NCBI RefSeq assembly: GCF_900112495.1
Contig: NZ_FOMA01000005.1
Span: 186,001 to 250,000, forward strand
DNA from: Bacillus sp. OV322
GTDB taxonomy: Bacteria > Bacillota > Bacilli > Bacillales > DSM-1321
Direction of reading: 5' to 3'
DNA length: 64,000 bases
Shown one piece after another: positions 1 through 7,735 of the stretch (position 1 is the first letter of the stretch; each line of letters starts with the position of its first letter). The notes beneath the pieces are model-generated. The model saw nothing but the letters and a program-made list of their open reading frames with translations, was not told the origin of the DNA and ran no database searches. Position numbers and translations under genes: made by a program.

Positions 1-2
1 AT

Positions 3-749
3 TACTTTGAAGAATTCGATAAAGAACTACTTGGCGGAACGACCATTAGAAATTTAATTACTCATTCTCATGGTTTAAATGAGGATAAGAATGGAACGGT
101 TTATAGAGAGTTCGATCCAGGTCAAGGATGGGCGTACAGAGGGATTAATGTGTTAATGATGACACAACTTATTAAACGATTATACAACCAAAGTATTCCT
201 GAATTGTTACATAAAAGAGTCTTTTCACCTTTAGGTTATAAGGAAACGGGTTGGCAAACAAAAGAAAATGAGAAATTAGTTAAAGTCATTGTAAATCCTA
301 ACGAAGAGGCGACATCTATACTGGGGAATTCAAATGATGGAACTGAGTCTAACCTTTATGTATCTGCTCGAGAATTTGCATATTGGGGAAATCTTCATCT
401 AAGAAGAGGAAATATAAATGGAATACAAATTGTTCCAAAAGAAGTAATAGAAATTGCAACACAAGTTCAAAGCCCTGAATACAAAAGTGAAGAAACACCA
501 TTGAATGGTGCGTTTTGGTATGTCCAAGGAACTCCATCATTAAAAAGTGAGATTGGAGACCGAGTACCAAAAGGTGCTTTTCAAATAATAGGTGTAACAG
601 GTCCAACTTTATTAGTAATTCCTGAATATAATGTTGTTGTTGCAAAGATGTATAACAAAAGATATAACTATGAAGGAATTGATGGAAAAAATTATCTCTA
701 TTATTTAAGAGAATTTAGTAACTTAGTGGCTGATACATTCTCTAAATAA
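3..749 (+). CDS. Serine hydrolase (beta-lactamase/class C fold), C-terminal part
   Basis: The frame is open from base 3, so the gene begins upstream of the window and its SxxK nucleophile motif is not visible. Near the start it reads ITHSHGL, a variant of the LTHTSGL segment of class C beta-lactamase-like hydrolases. Next comes WAYRGIN, at the place of the family's YxN motif, and later a GVTGPTLLVIPEYNVVVAKM strand typical of the C-terminal sheet. An in-frame ATG at 150 lies after the YxN motif and is not the start. The stop is followed 12 bases later by the first cassette-like repeat. The substrate cannot be told. Confidence 0.75.
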   Translation, partial: YFEEFDKELLGGTTIRNLITHSHGLNEDKNGTVYREFDPGQGWAYRGINVLMMTQLIKRLYNQSIPELLHKRVFSPLGYKETGWQTKENEKLVKVIVNPNEEATSILGNSNDGTESNLYVSAREFAYWGNLHLRRGNINGIQIVPKEVIEIATQVQSPEYKSEETPLNGAFWYVQGTPSLKSEIGDRVPKGAFQIIGVTGPTLLVIPEYNVVVAKMYNKRYNYEGIDGKNYLYYLREFSNLVADTFSK

Positions 750-760
750 TTTTTGTTGCA

Positions 761-844
761 CTAACGGGTGCGTAGTTGAACAACATTCGGTTGGTTAGGC
801 AACTTTTTTGTTGATTAACCAAAGAGCAGTTTAGTCAAAGAAGG
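761..844 (+). repeat. Cassette-boundary repeat, copy 1
   Basis: Starts CTAACGGGTGCGTAGTTGAA and ends GCAGTTTAGTCAAAGAAGG, with an imperfect GGTTGGTTAGGCAAC hairpin and T-run between. The same layout recurs at least seven times before 7740. It lies 12 bases after one stop codon and about 50 bases before the next gene. Confidence 0.75.
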
Positions 845-892
845 GATTAATATAAACTATCGATAAAGTAAGAATAGAGGAGTAAAACGAAA

Positions 893-1398
893 ATGAGGTC
901 TTTTTTATAGAAAAGATACCTGTAAAGACGCTAAAAAAAATAGAAGAAGACATTAAAAAAAATGATTTAGGAAAAGCGAGGGATAGACTACACGGGTTAA
1001 TATCAACCTATCCTAATGCATTGGAGCTCCGTAAAAAATTAGGAGACATTTATTTTGAATTGAAATATCCTTCGATGGCCGGTCGTTACTGGTATTTAGA
1101 AGAAAACAAAACACCAGAAATGGTAAAAGTGTGTAATGAGTTTGAAAAATCTATGGTAAATGACCCTAAGAGAATTGCTAGAACCCTAAAATTTAAAGGC
1201 GATGTTGAAATTTTAAATAGAATGGAATTACACGGGGAATTTCCCCTTATTGAAAATAAAGTGAAAGAAAAATTGCTCCAAGAATCCGAAGATACATTCC
1301 AAGATAAATTACTTACATTTGGCTGTTTATCAATCTTAATTTTAATAGTTATATTTGAAGTAATTGGAATTTACGCATTCTTTAACTGGATATTTTGA
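893..1398 (+). pseudogene. DUF6584-like membrane-anchored protein, frameshifted at codon 5
   Basis: An ATG at 893 with a good ribosome site (AGAGGAG at about 876) reads only five codons before TAG. In the neighbouring frame from 901 a continuous protein follows: FFIEKIPVKTLKKIEED, then KARDRLHGLISTYPNALELR, KKLGDIYFELKYPSMAGRYW and a C-terminal membrane segment (LSILILIVIFEVIGIYAFF). One extra T in the T6 run at 901-906 joins the two frames. The helical-repeat N-terminal part and YWYLEENKT motif match my recollection of DUF6584; the function is unknown. It is either a decayed gene, a sequencing miscount, or translated from an internal TTG at 1021. Confidence 0.6.
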
Positions 1399-1447
1399 TA
1401 GGATTTATGAAAGTGGATGGATAAAATTCGTGAAAAACTGCACTTAA

Positions 1448-1493
1448 ATTAACGGGGGCATTAGTTAAAGTAATGGAGGCTGCTTCAGCAGCC
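1448..1493 (+). repeat. Cassette-boundary repeat, copy 2 (left half and hairpin)
   Basis: ATTAACGGGGGCATTAGTTA is followed by a GGCTGC/GCAGCC hairpin at 1478-1493. The right half is absent, because the recombinase relic on the other strand begins at 1498, directly against the hairpin. Confidence 0.75.
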
Positions 1494-1497
1494 TTCG

Positions 1498-2095
1498 CTA
1501 GAAGAATTTATTGTAGAAATCTTTCCTTATTTTCTCGCTAAGATGGGCGTAGACCCTGGTTGTTTCACTTTTTTCGTGTCCGAGTAAAGTCTGAATTATT
1601 TCAAGAGGGGCCCCATTATTTAATAAATGAGTCGTGAGTCGCATAACTGTGTCGGATTTGGTGTGGGGGATATTTTTATTGAAGGCTGCTCTTTTCGAAA
1701 TTCGCTTTATGAAGTAACGTATCTGGGCTGTACTCATCCTATGAGGACAGCGTTCCGTGACAAATAGGGCTGAATCTTGATCCTGCCGGTCAGCCAGGTA
1801 ACGCTTTAACCAAATGTCACTGCGTGTATTGAAATAAACTTCGCGTTCTTTATCTCCTTTCCCTCTGACTATCACTGATCTGCTGGACCAATCTATGTGC
1901 TCTTTGTTGAGCAGCATTGCGACTTCACCAATCCTGCACCATGTCGAAAACATAAATTCATCCCAACTTAGGCTCCTTTATTTTTATGGCTGGGTTGTGA
2001 TCCAAATAGCCTTCTTCATATGCCCACCTAAGTAGGGATTTTATGAATCGTATACGATGTGCAAGACTTACTGGCTTCAAATGATCCCCATTTCA
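1498..2095 (-). pseudogene. XerC/D-type tyrosine recombinase relic
   Basis: Two recombinase pieces lie in order on the minus strand. About 2095-1958 encodes the end of the core-binding domain (SLAHRIRFIKSLLRWAYEEG, then YLDHNPAIKI) and ends in TGA. From 1953 the catalytic domain resumes at FSTWCRIGEVAML (catalytic Arg), with RGKGDK (catalytic Lys) and LLGHEKSETTRVYAHLS (second His and the nucleophile Tyr). About 50 residues between the pieces are missing. The HxxRH motif reads PHTKSDTVMRLTTHLL. The adjacent frame encodes PHQIRHSYATH, so a lost C in the C-run and a 7-bp tandem duplication (gactcac gactcat) scrambled the motif and then restored the frame. The protein must be inactive. Confidence 0.85.
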
Positions 2096-2662
2096 GAGAA
2101 TGGTAGCTTCATGGCTTTAGATCCGCAACCAGGTGACGAGGATGACCCAACTTCACAGAATGGGTATACGTATGCAGATAATAATCCGGTGAATTATATA
2201 GATCCAGATGGTAATGATGCTATATGGATTACCGCATCAAATGAAGCAAATGGTTTTGGACATACATCATTAGTTATCTATGGAAAAGGGGATAGTGGGA
2301 AAGGATGGTATTACTTTTATTTTGGCAATGATGGTAATATTGCTTGGCCAAAACCAAAGGTGGTAGTTAAATTCATAAAGAAAAGTAAGCCATCTCTGAA
2401 GTATATTTCGAATAATGACGGTTATAAATACAAGTTTGATAAATCTGTATATATTAAAGGAAGTTTTCAAAAATCCCTAGATTATGCGTATGAGGTTCAA
2501 AGGAAAAAACCACACTATAGTGTTGGAATTAGGAATTGTTTAATGGTATCGGGGAAAGTTTTAAACAAGTCAATAAAATGGAATAATCAATGGAAAGTAA
2601 ACAACGCAGTTGCTGCTAAATCACCTATTTGGGCTCATATACTTATGGCTCGTTATTTTTAA
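2081..2662 (+). CDS. RHS/YD-repeat C-terminal tip with toxin-like domain (5'-truncated)
   Basis: The first part (MALDPQPGDEDDP, then NGYTYADNNPVNYIDPDG) is the conserved end of an RHS core, which normally follows a protein of over 1000 residues; here the core is missing and no ribosome site precedes the frame. After the DPDG hinge comes a distinct domain of about 150 residues, with GFGHTSLVIYG near its start and RNCLMVSGKVL near its end. A His-first, Cys-last order recalls permuted papain-like (NlpC/P60-related) folds, but that is inference. The lipoprotein that follows 16 bases later could be its immunity protein. The tip is probably silent unless recombined onto an intact RHS gene. Confidence 0.65.
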   Translation: MIPISENGSFMALDPQPGDEDDPTSQNGYTYADNNPVNYIDPDGNDAIWITASNEANGFGHTSLVIYGKGDSGKGWYYFYFGNDGNIAWPKPKVVVKFIKKSKPSLKYISNNDGYKYKFDKSVYIKGSFQKSLDYAYEVQRKKPHYSVGIRNCLMVSGKVLNKSIKWNNQWKVNNAVAAKSPIWAHILMARYF

Positions 2663-2678
2663 TGAGAAGGATGAAAGA

Positions 2679-3668
2679 ATGAAAAAATACTACGTTATTT
2701 TGATGATACTATTATTAATTGGGTGTGAAAATGAACACAATAAAGAATTTGGAGAGAAAGGTGTGCCTAATTTAACAGGGAATTCATATGGGAATTTAAT
2801 CAATAACGGATTTGTCGCTAAGCAGGACAACCTTTTAATTTATATGAAGTATAATGATTCCAATATTCCTCTTATCAGCAATAATGCTATTATGATTAAA
2901 GAAGAAGATGGGACAAATGAGGTAAAGCTCACGTCAAAAGGATTTGGAGATTTAAATGTATGGGAGGAATGGGTTTATTATACCGTAATGCCTTTCTCGG
3001 ATATACCGGTGTTATATCGAATAAAATTAAATGGGACAGAAAAAGAAAAATTAGTCAAAGGTGCTGACTATGTACAAGTAAAAAATGATCAGATTTACTA
3101 TTATGATTCGATTAAGAATGGTATTTATAAAATGAACTTGGACGGGACGGATAAGGTTCAAATATATTCACCAAAACCGGAAGTTACAATGAATTTCTAC
3201 GTTGATTGTGAACATATTTACTTTTATAAACCTATAGATGAAGATGGTGAAGAAGGAAAACTATATTCGATGTCACTAAATGGAGAAAACGTAAAAAAAC
3301 TAAATGATACAGTTTCAAATTTCCAGGTAATTAATGATGCAGATGAGGAATATCTCTATTATACAGATGTAGATGAGCACTTGTATAAAGTGGATAAACA
3401 AAAAGGTAAGGAAATGAAAATAACTGATCAAAAGTTTTCATCAATAATCGTAGATAAAGATTGGATTTATTACTTGAATGCAGGTGATCACTATTATTTA
3501 TATAAAATGAAAAAGAATGGTGAAAAAAATCAATTATTGATACAAAAAGAAATATCAGATATAAATGGATTGGATAATTGGATTTACTACAAATTAGATG
3601 GTCATGAAGACATATTCCGAGTTAATACAGACGGGACAAAAAACAGATTATTTTCAAAGCATAAGTAA
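2679..3668 (+). CDS. Lipoprotein with DUF5050-like beta-propeller repeats
   Basis: The start at 2679 has GAGAAGG eight bases upstream and gives a short signal peptide ending in the lipobox LLLIGC (Cys about residue 17). The rest is made of repeated strands such as WVYYTV, IYYYDS, YLYYTDVDEHLYKVD and WIYYLN, each followed by a KMNLDGT-type turn, as in DUF5050 proteins. It should sit on the outer face of the membrane. Its position straight after the RHS tip suggests an immunity or accessory role, unproven. Length 329 residues; intact. Confidence 0.7.
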   Translation: MKKYYVILMILLLIGCENEHNKEFGEKGVPNLTGNSYGNLINNGFVAKQDNLLIYMKYNDSNIPLISNNAIMIKEEDGTNEVKLTSKGFGDLNVWEEWVYYTVMPFSDIPVLYRIKLNGTEKEKLVKGADYVQVKNDQIYYYDSIKNGIYKMNLDGTDKVQIYSPKPEVTMNFYVDCEHIYFYKPIDEDGEEGKLYSMSLNGENVKKLNDTVSNFQVINDADEEYLYYTDVDEHLYKVDKQKGKEMKITDQKFSSIIVDKDWIYYLNAGDHYYLYKMKKNGEKNQLLIQKEISDINGLDNWIYYKLDGHEDIFRVNTDGTKNRLFSKHK

Positions 3669-3722
3669 CGTATGGTGCCTGTCACTCCTCGAATTTTTTA
3701 AAAGCATAATAGATTCGAAGAA

Positions 3723-3789
3723 AGCTCTGTGGAGGAGGATCTCTACAGAGCTTTTCTGCTAAAGCAGAGGGGAGTCCCCTCTGCTTTAG
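3723..3789 (+). other. Two adjacent hairpins upstream of the intron end
   Basis: AGCTCTGT/ACAGAGCT (3723-3752) is followed by TTTT and looks like a terminator. CTAAAGCAGAGGGG pairs perfectly with CCCCTCTGCTTTAG (3759-3789) across a 3-nt loop. The second may be the shortened domain IV of the group II intron relic that follows. Confidence 0.5.
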
Positions 3790-3827
3790 AACTTTTTCTA
3801 AAAGTACACACTGTGATATAAATTGAA

Positions 3828-3903
3828 ACGCTGTATACGCGATCCGTCGTACGGTGTTGTGAGAGGGGCGAAAATAATACATTTATTTTCCCTCTACTCG
3901 ATT
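3828..3903 (+). mobile_element. Group IIC-like intron 3' end (domains V and VI), relic
   Basis: ACGCTGTA (3828-3835) pairs with TACGGTGT across a short upper stem ACG/CGT and a two-base CG bulge, the layout of group II domain V with the CGC triad seen in class C introns. Then GAGAGGGGCG starts a domain VI-like stem (AAAATAA/TTATTTT, GAGGG/CCCTC) ending CCCTCTACTCGATT. No reverse transcriptase and no 5' domains are present, so it is a fragment. It ends directly against half of a cassette-boundary repeat. Confidence 0.6.
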
Positions 3904-4010
3904 GGATTAAACGGGTTGTAATTATTCATATTTAGTTGAAACGGGTGCGATTCTACAGAAAGAAGTATGTTTTTTCTTATTCCAGTACGTGGCAGGTTAG
4001 AGAAAGAAGG
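3904..4010 (+). repeat. Cassette-boundary repeat, copy 3 plus an extra left half
   Basis: GGATTAAACGGGTTGTAATT (3904-3927) resembles a left half. A full copy follows: GAAACGGGTGCGATTC, then TTTTTTCTTATTCC and GGCAGGTTAGAGAAAGAAGG, ending at 4010. Confidence 0.65.
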
Positions 4011-4067
4011 AGTCTGTCATAAATTAGAGAATTAATTAAGATAACATAGTTTTTTGGGGGATACAAA

Positions 4068-4826
4068 GTGAGGAATAATGCTACCTTTTTAAAAAGTGTA
4101 AATACTTTAGTACAAATGCACGAAAATGGACTTTTAGGTGGAGAAATAATGCCTGAAGATGTTTTGATTGGTGTTGTTACAGAAGAAGAAATGATGAATG
4201 TTTTAACATTGGCAATGGCGTTAAATTATCAAAGAAATTCATACACGTTATGGGAATCTGTAGTAAAAGCGTATCAAGATTCAAATACCAAATGGATTTT
4301 TGATCCGACTCTTGCAGCTAATAGCAATACAGAGCGACTTCGAGAAGCATTACTCCTTCATCGTGTAGGATTGCAACCAAACCGCCATCCTGAAATTTGG
4401 CAACGTGTAGCCAAAGGCCTTGTGGAATCTTCGGAAAAAGGAGATGTGCAAGGATTGATTGAGTTTATTCAATCTGACATCGCTCCTCTAAAGGCAATGA
4501 TGCAAGGAACGCGAAAATCAGATTTTCCTTATCTCTCTGGACCGAAAATTTTTAATTATTGGCTATATGTTTTGGAAAGTTATACAAACGTTTCATGGAA
4601 ATCTCGTGAATTAATCACAATTGCACCAGATACACACATTTTAAAAGCTTCGGTTAAATTAGGTTTATGTGCAGAGGAAGTTTTAAATGGTGGAGCAGAT
4701 GATAGACAAGTGGTTGCTACTGCTTGGGAAACGGCACTTGCTGGAAGTGGATTAGCACCAATTGATGTACATACTCCATTATGGTTATGGAGCCGAGCTG
4801 GGTTTCCACCAATTCTTGCATCATAA
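4068..4826 (+). CDS. Uncharacterised protein, possibly HhH-type DNA glycosylase-like
   Basis: GTG start seven bases after GGGGG. The 252-residue protein is soluble and helical. The segment LSGPKIFNYWLYVL, followed by ITIAPDTHILKASVKLGL, resembles the helix-hairpin-helix/GPD region of base-excision glycosylases, where an Asp in a xAPDTHxxR/K context is catalytic. The N-terminal 130 residues match nothing I know, so the assignment is tentative. It sits as a lone gene between two cassette-boundary repeats (right edge 58 bases upstream, left edge 12 bases downstream). Intact. Confidence 0.5.
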   Translation: MRNNATFLKSVNTLVQMHENGLLGGEIMPEDVLIGVVTEEEMMNVLTLAMALNYQRNSYTLWESVVKAYQDSNTKWIFDPTLAANSNTERLREALLLHRVGLQPNRHPEIWQRVAKGLVESSEKGDVQGLIEFIQSDIAPLKAMMQGTRKSDFPYLSGPKIFNYWLYVLESYTNVSWKSRELITIAPDTHILKASVKLGLCAEEVLNGGADDRQVVATAWETALAGSGLAPIDVHTPLWLWSRAGFPPILAS

Positions 4827-4837
4827 CCTTTTAGCTC

Positions 4838-4915
4838 ATCTAATGGTAGAGATTCTTTAATATTGAGGAATAGCTTTTTCTTATTGAAGTAACAGGCCGG
4901 TTTAGCGCAAGAAGG
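4838..4915 (+). repeat. Cassette-boundary repeat, copy 4 (diverged)
   Basis: CTAATGGTAGAGATTC, then GCTTTTTCTTATTGAAGTAA and CAGGCCGGTTTAGCGCAAGAAGG-type right end. The left half has lost most of the GGGTGC core; the right half is clear. Confidence 0.6.
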
Positions 4916-4970
4916 TGGTATGGAAATAAAAGGTGAATCTAGAATTTGGTTAAAATCGGAGGTGTGGTTT

Positions 4971-5533
4971 ATGCAACAATATGTATATCATATGGTACCG
5001 AATGAGATGGAAGGGGAGAAGTTGATACCCTTAAATTTTTTGAAGAATCCTTATCCTCAACTTTATGAGAAATATATTAAAAATATTTTGACCACCCTGA
5101 GAGACCCAAACTGCTTAGAAAACAAGTTCCAAAACTAAACTGTTTATGGAATGATGTTTTACATTTTCTACCTTTGCATCCTCATTACGTTTACCAAGCA
5201 ATCACAGCTTTAGATATTAAGACTAAAGAAAAACAGCCCTTTTTTAAAATTCCTATTCAATATTTAAAAAACAATGAAAACGCTATCTATATTTACTCCA
5301 AAGAGAAATATAAGGGTCCAGCGGAACCTATCGAGGAAGGTCAAATTAAGATAGTGGATATTTATGATTATAAAGAACTTCCAGAATTGCCATCAGCTAC
5401 ATCTGATTATTACAAAAATGAAAGCAGAAATGGCAATAGATTTGGATTGTTTCACTACGTCCCACATTTTTTAAGTCTGGGAGAAGTCGAAATTGGCAAT
5501 GTTGAAATAATAACTTGGAATGAAATCAAATAG
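4971..5533 (+). pseudogene. Group-specific hypothetical protein, frameshifted in an A-run
   Basis: ATG at 4971 follows GGAGGTG. The first frame (MQQYVYHMVPNEMEGEKLIP onward) ends at 5138, but the neighbouring frame carries on seamlessly as KYFDHPERPKLLRKQVPK, then LNCLWNDVLHFLPLHPHYVY, and runs to the stop at 5533. Adding one A to the A5 run at 5079-5083 restores a single protein of about 187 residues. This family is seen in Bacillus as a single-gene accessory protein of unknown function; no catalytic motif is recognisable. The part from 5174 has an in-frame ATG but no good ribosome site. Confidence 0.7.
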
Positions 5534-5552
5534 ATTGTGAAGTATGGTACTT

Positions 5553-5635
5553 AAACTATAGGGTGCATTACCTCAACAATGGGGATAATGCCATTTTCTT
5601 CTTCAAGTAACGGGTAGCTTAGTAAAAGAATGGAG
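5553..5635 (+). repeat. Cassette-boundary repeat, copy 5
   Basis: AACTATAGGGTGCATTACCT, then ATTTTCTTCTTCAAGTAACG and GGTAGCTTAGTAAAAGAATGG. The right end overlaps the ribosome site of the GrpB gene. Confidence 0.7.
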
Positions 5636-5643
5636 GAGGAATT

Positions 5644-6231
5644 TTGAGGAAAGTCAATGTCTGTCCGTATAGTGTGGACTGGGTTGCTATGTTCATTGAG
5701 GAATCAAAAAAACTTAATCAAATTTTCGGTAACGAAATTATAGAAATTCATCATATTGGTAGCACTTCTATTCAAGGGCTGAAAGCCAAACCAATTATAG
5801 ATATTATGCCCGTTGTCGAAGAAATTAACGTTGTCGATAAATTTAATAATGAGATGAAGAGCATTGGATATGAACCTAAAGGTGAGAACGGACTACTTGG
5901 ACGGAGATACTTCAAAAAAGGCGGAGACAATCGAACTCATCACGTACATATGTATGAGGTTGGAAGTTATGGAATAGAAAGACATTTAGCATTCAGGGAT
6001 TACTTAAGAACACATTCAGATGTTAAAGTGAGCTATGGCGATTTAAAAGAGAAGTTAGCTCTTCAATTTCCATACGATATTGAATCGTACATAAATGGTA
6101 AAGACCAGCTTGTTAGGGAAATAGAAAAAAATGCACTTGATTGGTATAAAACAAATTCAAGCCAATTCAAGCCAATAAGTATTGGAAAACTAAAGAGTAA
6201 GAGTGTAATGGTGTATCGTATCATCCTTTAA
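5644..6231 (+). CDS. GrpB family (UPF0157) nucleotidyltransferase-like protein
   Basis: TTG start five bases after GGAGGAGG. VCPYSVDWVAMFIEESKKL, then IIEIHHIGSTSIQGLKAKPI and IDIMP are the nucleotidyltransferase-fold signature of GrpB proteins (GS motif followed by the acidic DI). HVHMYEVGS and ERHLAFRDYLRTH complete the domain by about residue 165. The last 20 residues diverge from the usual family end and may come from a shifted 3' end. The substrate is unknown. A second, broken GrpB lies at 7772 in the same array. Confidence 0.85.
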   Translation: MRKVNVCPYSVDWVAMFIEESKKLNQIFGNEIIEIHHIGSTSIQGLKAKPIIDIMPVVEEINVVDKFNNEMKSIGYEPKGENGLLGRRYFKKGGDNRTHHVHMYEVGSYGIERHLAFRDYLRTHSDVKVSYGDLKEKLALQFPYDIESYINGKDQLVREIEKNALDWYKTNSSQFKPISIGKLKSKSVMVYRIIL

Positions 6232-6254
6232 TAAAGTTATCTTTGTGAAATATT

Positions 6255-6293
6255 GTACTTAAATAAACGGGTGCATTTGTTCAATTGGTAAAC
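6255..6293 (+). repeat. Cassette-boundary repeat, copy 6 (left half only)
   Basis: TTAAATAAACGGGTGCATTT followed by GTTCAATTGG. The hairpin and right half are missing; a leftward gene unit follows. Confidence 0.65.
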
Positions 6294-6301
6294 ATAAAAA
6301 C

Positions 6302-6331
6302 AACCGCCAAAAGTATTCTTCTTTGGCGGTT
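6302..6331. terminator. Hairpin ending the leftward gene
   Basis: AACCGCCAAA pairs with TTTGGCGGTT. It lies 18 bases beyond the stop of the leftward gene at 6350. Confidence 0.65.
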
Positions 6332-6349
6332 AGAGTTAATCGTTTATTT

Positions 6350-6799
6350 CTACCCTTTTGTCTTAATAGATTCATACTTAATAAGCGTAATATTCATTTT
6401 AGAATCAGTATCCCTATACCTGTAGTCTTTAAACATGTTAGGAATATCTACTCGTAGCGTGATTGTATCAAAACACTCTTTATTATTTTTTTCCGTATCA
6501 TTAACTCTTGTTGAAATTTCCATCTTGTACCATATATCGGATTCCTTTTTAGTATGGTCTGCAATTAAAAAAACTTTTGTTACTTTAATAATATTCCATG
6601 ACATTTGTTTGCCATATTTATCAGTAATTATCTGATTTAATTTTGGTTCAATTACCTTTAGTAATATGTCCTCAGTTGTTGAATAAACCTCCTTTTCAAC
6701 CTTTCCATCCTTCGAAATGAAAGATACTTTTAGCTCACCTACTTCAGCACTTGTTAAATTACCCGTTGAAAAGAAAAATATAGCAGCGAAAAGTAAATG
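6350..6799 (-). pseudogene. Secreted DUF3888-like protein, 5' end damaged
   Basis: The frame is open well beyond the ATG at 6604. It reads LLFAAIFFFSTGNLTSAE (a signal peptide), then VGELKVSFISKDGKVEKEVY, EDILLKVIEPKLNQIITDKY and an YKMEISTRVND strand. The ED-LL-P-Y-G pattern recalls DUF3888, with low certainty. No ATG, GTG or TTG lies in frame before the signal peptide, although GAGGTG is present just upstream, so the first codons seem deleted. It is the only leftward unit in the cassette-like array. Confidence 0.5.
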
Positions 6800-6897
6800 G
6801 TAATCACCTCGTTGGTACTTAGTTTCATTGTTATATTGGCGTTTCGCTAATTTTAGATACAGATTTGATGAATAAAAAGGCTGATATAATCTTCTTC

Positions 6898-6987
6898 TTC
6901 AATAAACGGGTGCTTTACTTCAATAAGGGAGGTTGCTACGGCACCCTTTTTCTTATGGAACTAGAGAGGTAGTTTAGTTAAAAAAGC
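6898..6987 (+). repeat. Cassette-boundary repeat, copy 7 (best preserved)
   Basis: AATAAACGGGTGCTTTACTT, a GGTTGC/GCACCC-type hairpin, TTTTTCTTATGGAACTAG and GGTAGTTTAGTTAAAAAAG. Both halves and the central hairpin are intact, making it a good reference copy. Confidence 0.75.
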
Positions 6988-7112
6988 TTAGTATAAACGC
7001 ACAGTGAATGACGTTTGCTTTCACAATAGTACTGTATGGTTATATGTGTTTTTTTTTATTTTTTTAGGAAAACTAATCAAAAATTGATTTAATACAACAG
7101 GAGGCAGCAATA

Positions 7113-7568
7113 TTGAAAAAACTAATAACCTCATTATTTATTTTTTGCTTTATAGCCACTGGAATTGTTTCAAATGCAACAGCAGAGGTAGACGAACCAC
7201 TTAAAACTCCTATTATAAAGCAATCTGATCAATGGAAAATCGAAATAAAAAAGGGTAAAGAGACGGCAAAGACTACTAATGATAATGTTGAATTATATAA
7301 TGTAAACATTACAAATATTGGTAAAAAACTCGAAAATGTTGAATTCAACACTTACAGAAATGAACAAAATACTGAAACAAAATACGGATTAAGTGTTTCT
7401 GACTTTGAATATAAGGAGTTTAAACAGGGACAAACCTTCGAATTTCCGAATTTTCCTATATTGAGTAAATACAGTGAACTTCAATTTGAAATAAGTTGGC
7501 ACGAAAAACCGCACAGTAATGAAGTTAAGGGCAGAAAATACAAGGAAACCTTTACTTTTACTAAATGA
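7113..7568 (+). CDS. Secreted protein of unknown function
   Basis: TTG start eight bases after AGGAGG. A signal peptide (KKLITSLFIFCFIATGIVSN, cut near ATAEVDE) is followed by about 125 residues of predicted beta strands, such as LYNVNITNIGKKLENVEF and LQFEISWHEKP, suggesting a small immunoglobulin-like domain outside the membrane. No lipobox and no catalytic motif. It is a single-gene unit between cassette-boundary repeats 7 and 8; the 126-base upstream gap could hold its own promoter. Confidence 0.6.
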   Translation: MKKLITSLFIFCFIATGIVSNATAEVDEPLKTPIIKQSDQWKIEIKKGKETAKTTNDNVELYNVNITNIGKKLENVEFNTYRNEQNTETKYGLSVSDFEYKEFKQGQTFEFPNFPILSKYSELQFEISWHEKPHSNEVKGRKYKETFTFTK

Positions 7569-7583
7569 AAGGTGTCAATCTTA

Positions 7584-7607
7584 GGCACTTTTTTGTGCTT
7601 TTTTTCG
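7584..7607 (+). terminator. Terminator after the secreted protein
   Basis: GGCAC/GTGCT hairpin around TTTTTT, followed by seven T. Confidence 0.55.
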
Positions 7608-7639
7608 CACAGTTTGTGTCAACTCAACAATCAGTTTTA

Positions 7640-7735
7640 TGAACTAACAGGTGCTTTAGCTTAGGATCAGAGCTGTTTTTAAGGCAGCTCTTTCTTTATA
7701 CAAATTTTTGGGCCCTTTAGTTAAAGGAGAGGATA
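7640..7735 (+). repeat. Cassette-boundary repeat, copy 8
   Basis: GAACTAACAGGTGCTTTAGC, an AGAGCTGT/GGCAGCTCT hairpin with TTTCTTTA, and GGGCCCTTTAGTTAAAGGAG. Last copy seen in the window. Confidence 0.75.

Noticed and set aside
3682..3882. 66-residue leftward ORF between the lipoprotein and repeat copy 3
   Set aside because: It runs through two perfect hairpins and the intron domain V/VI stems and has no ribosome site.
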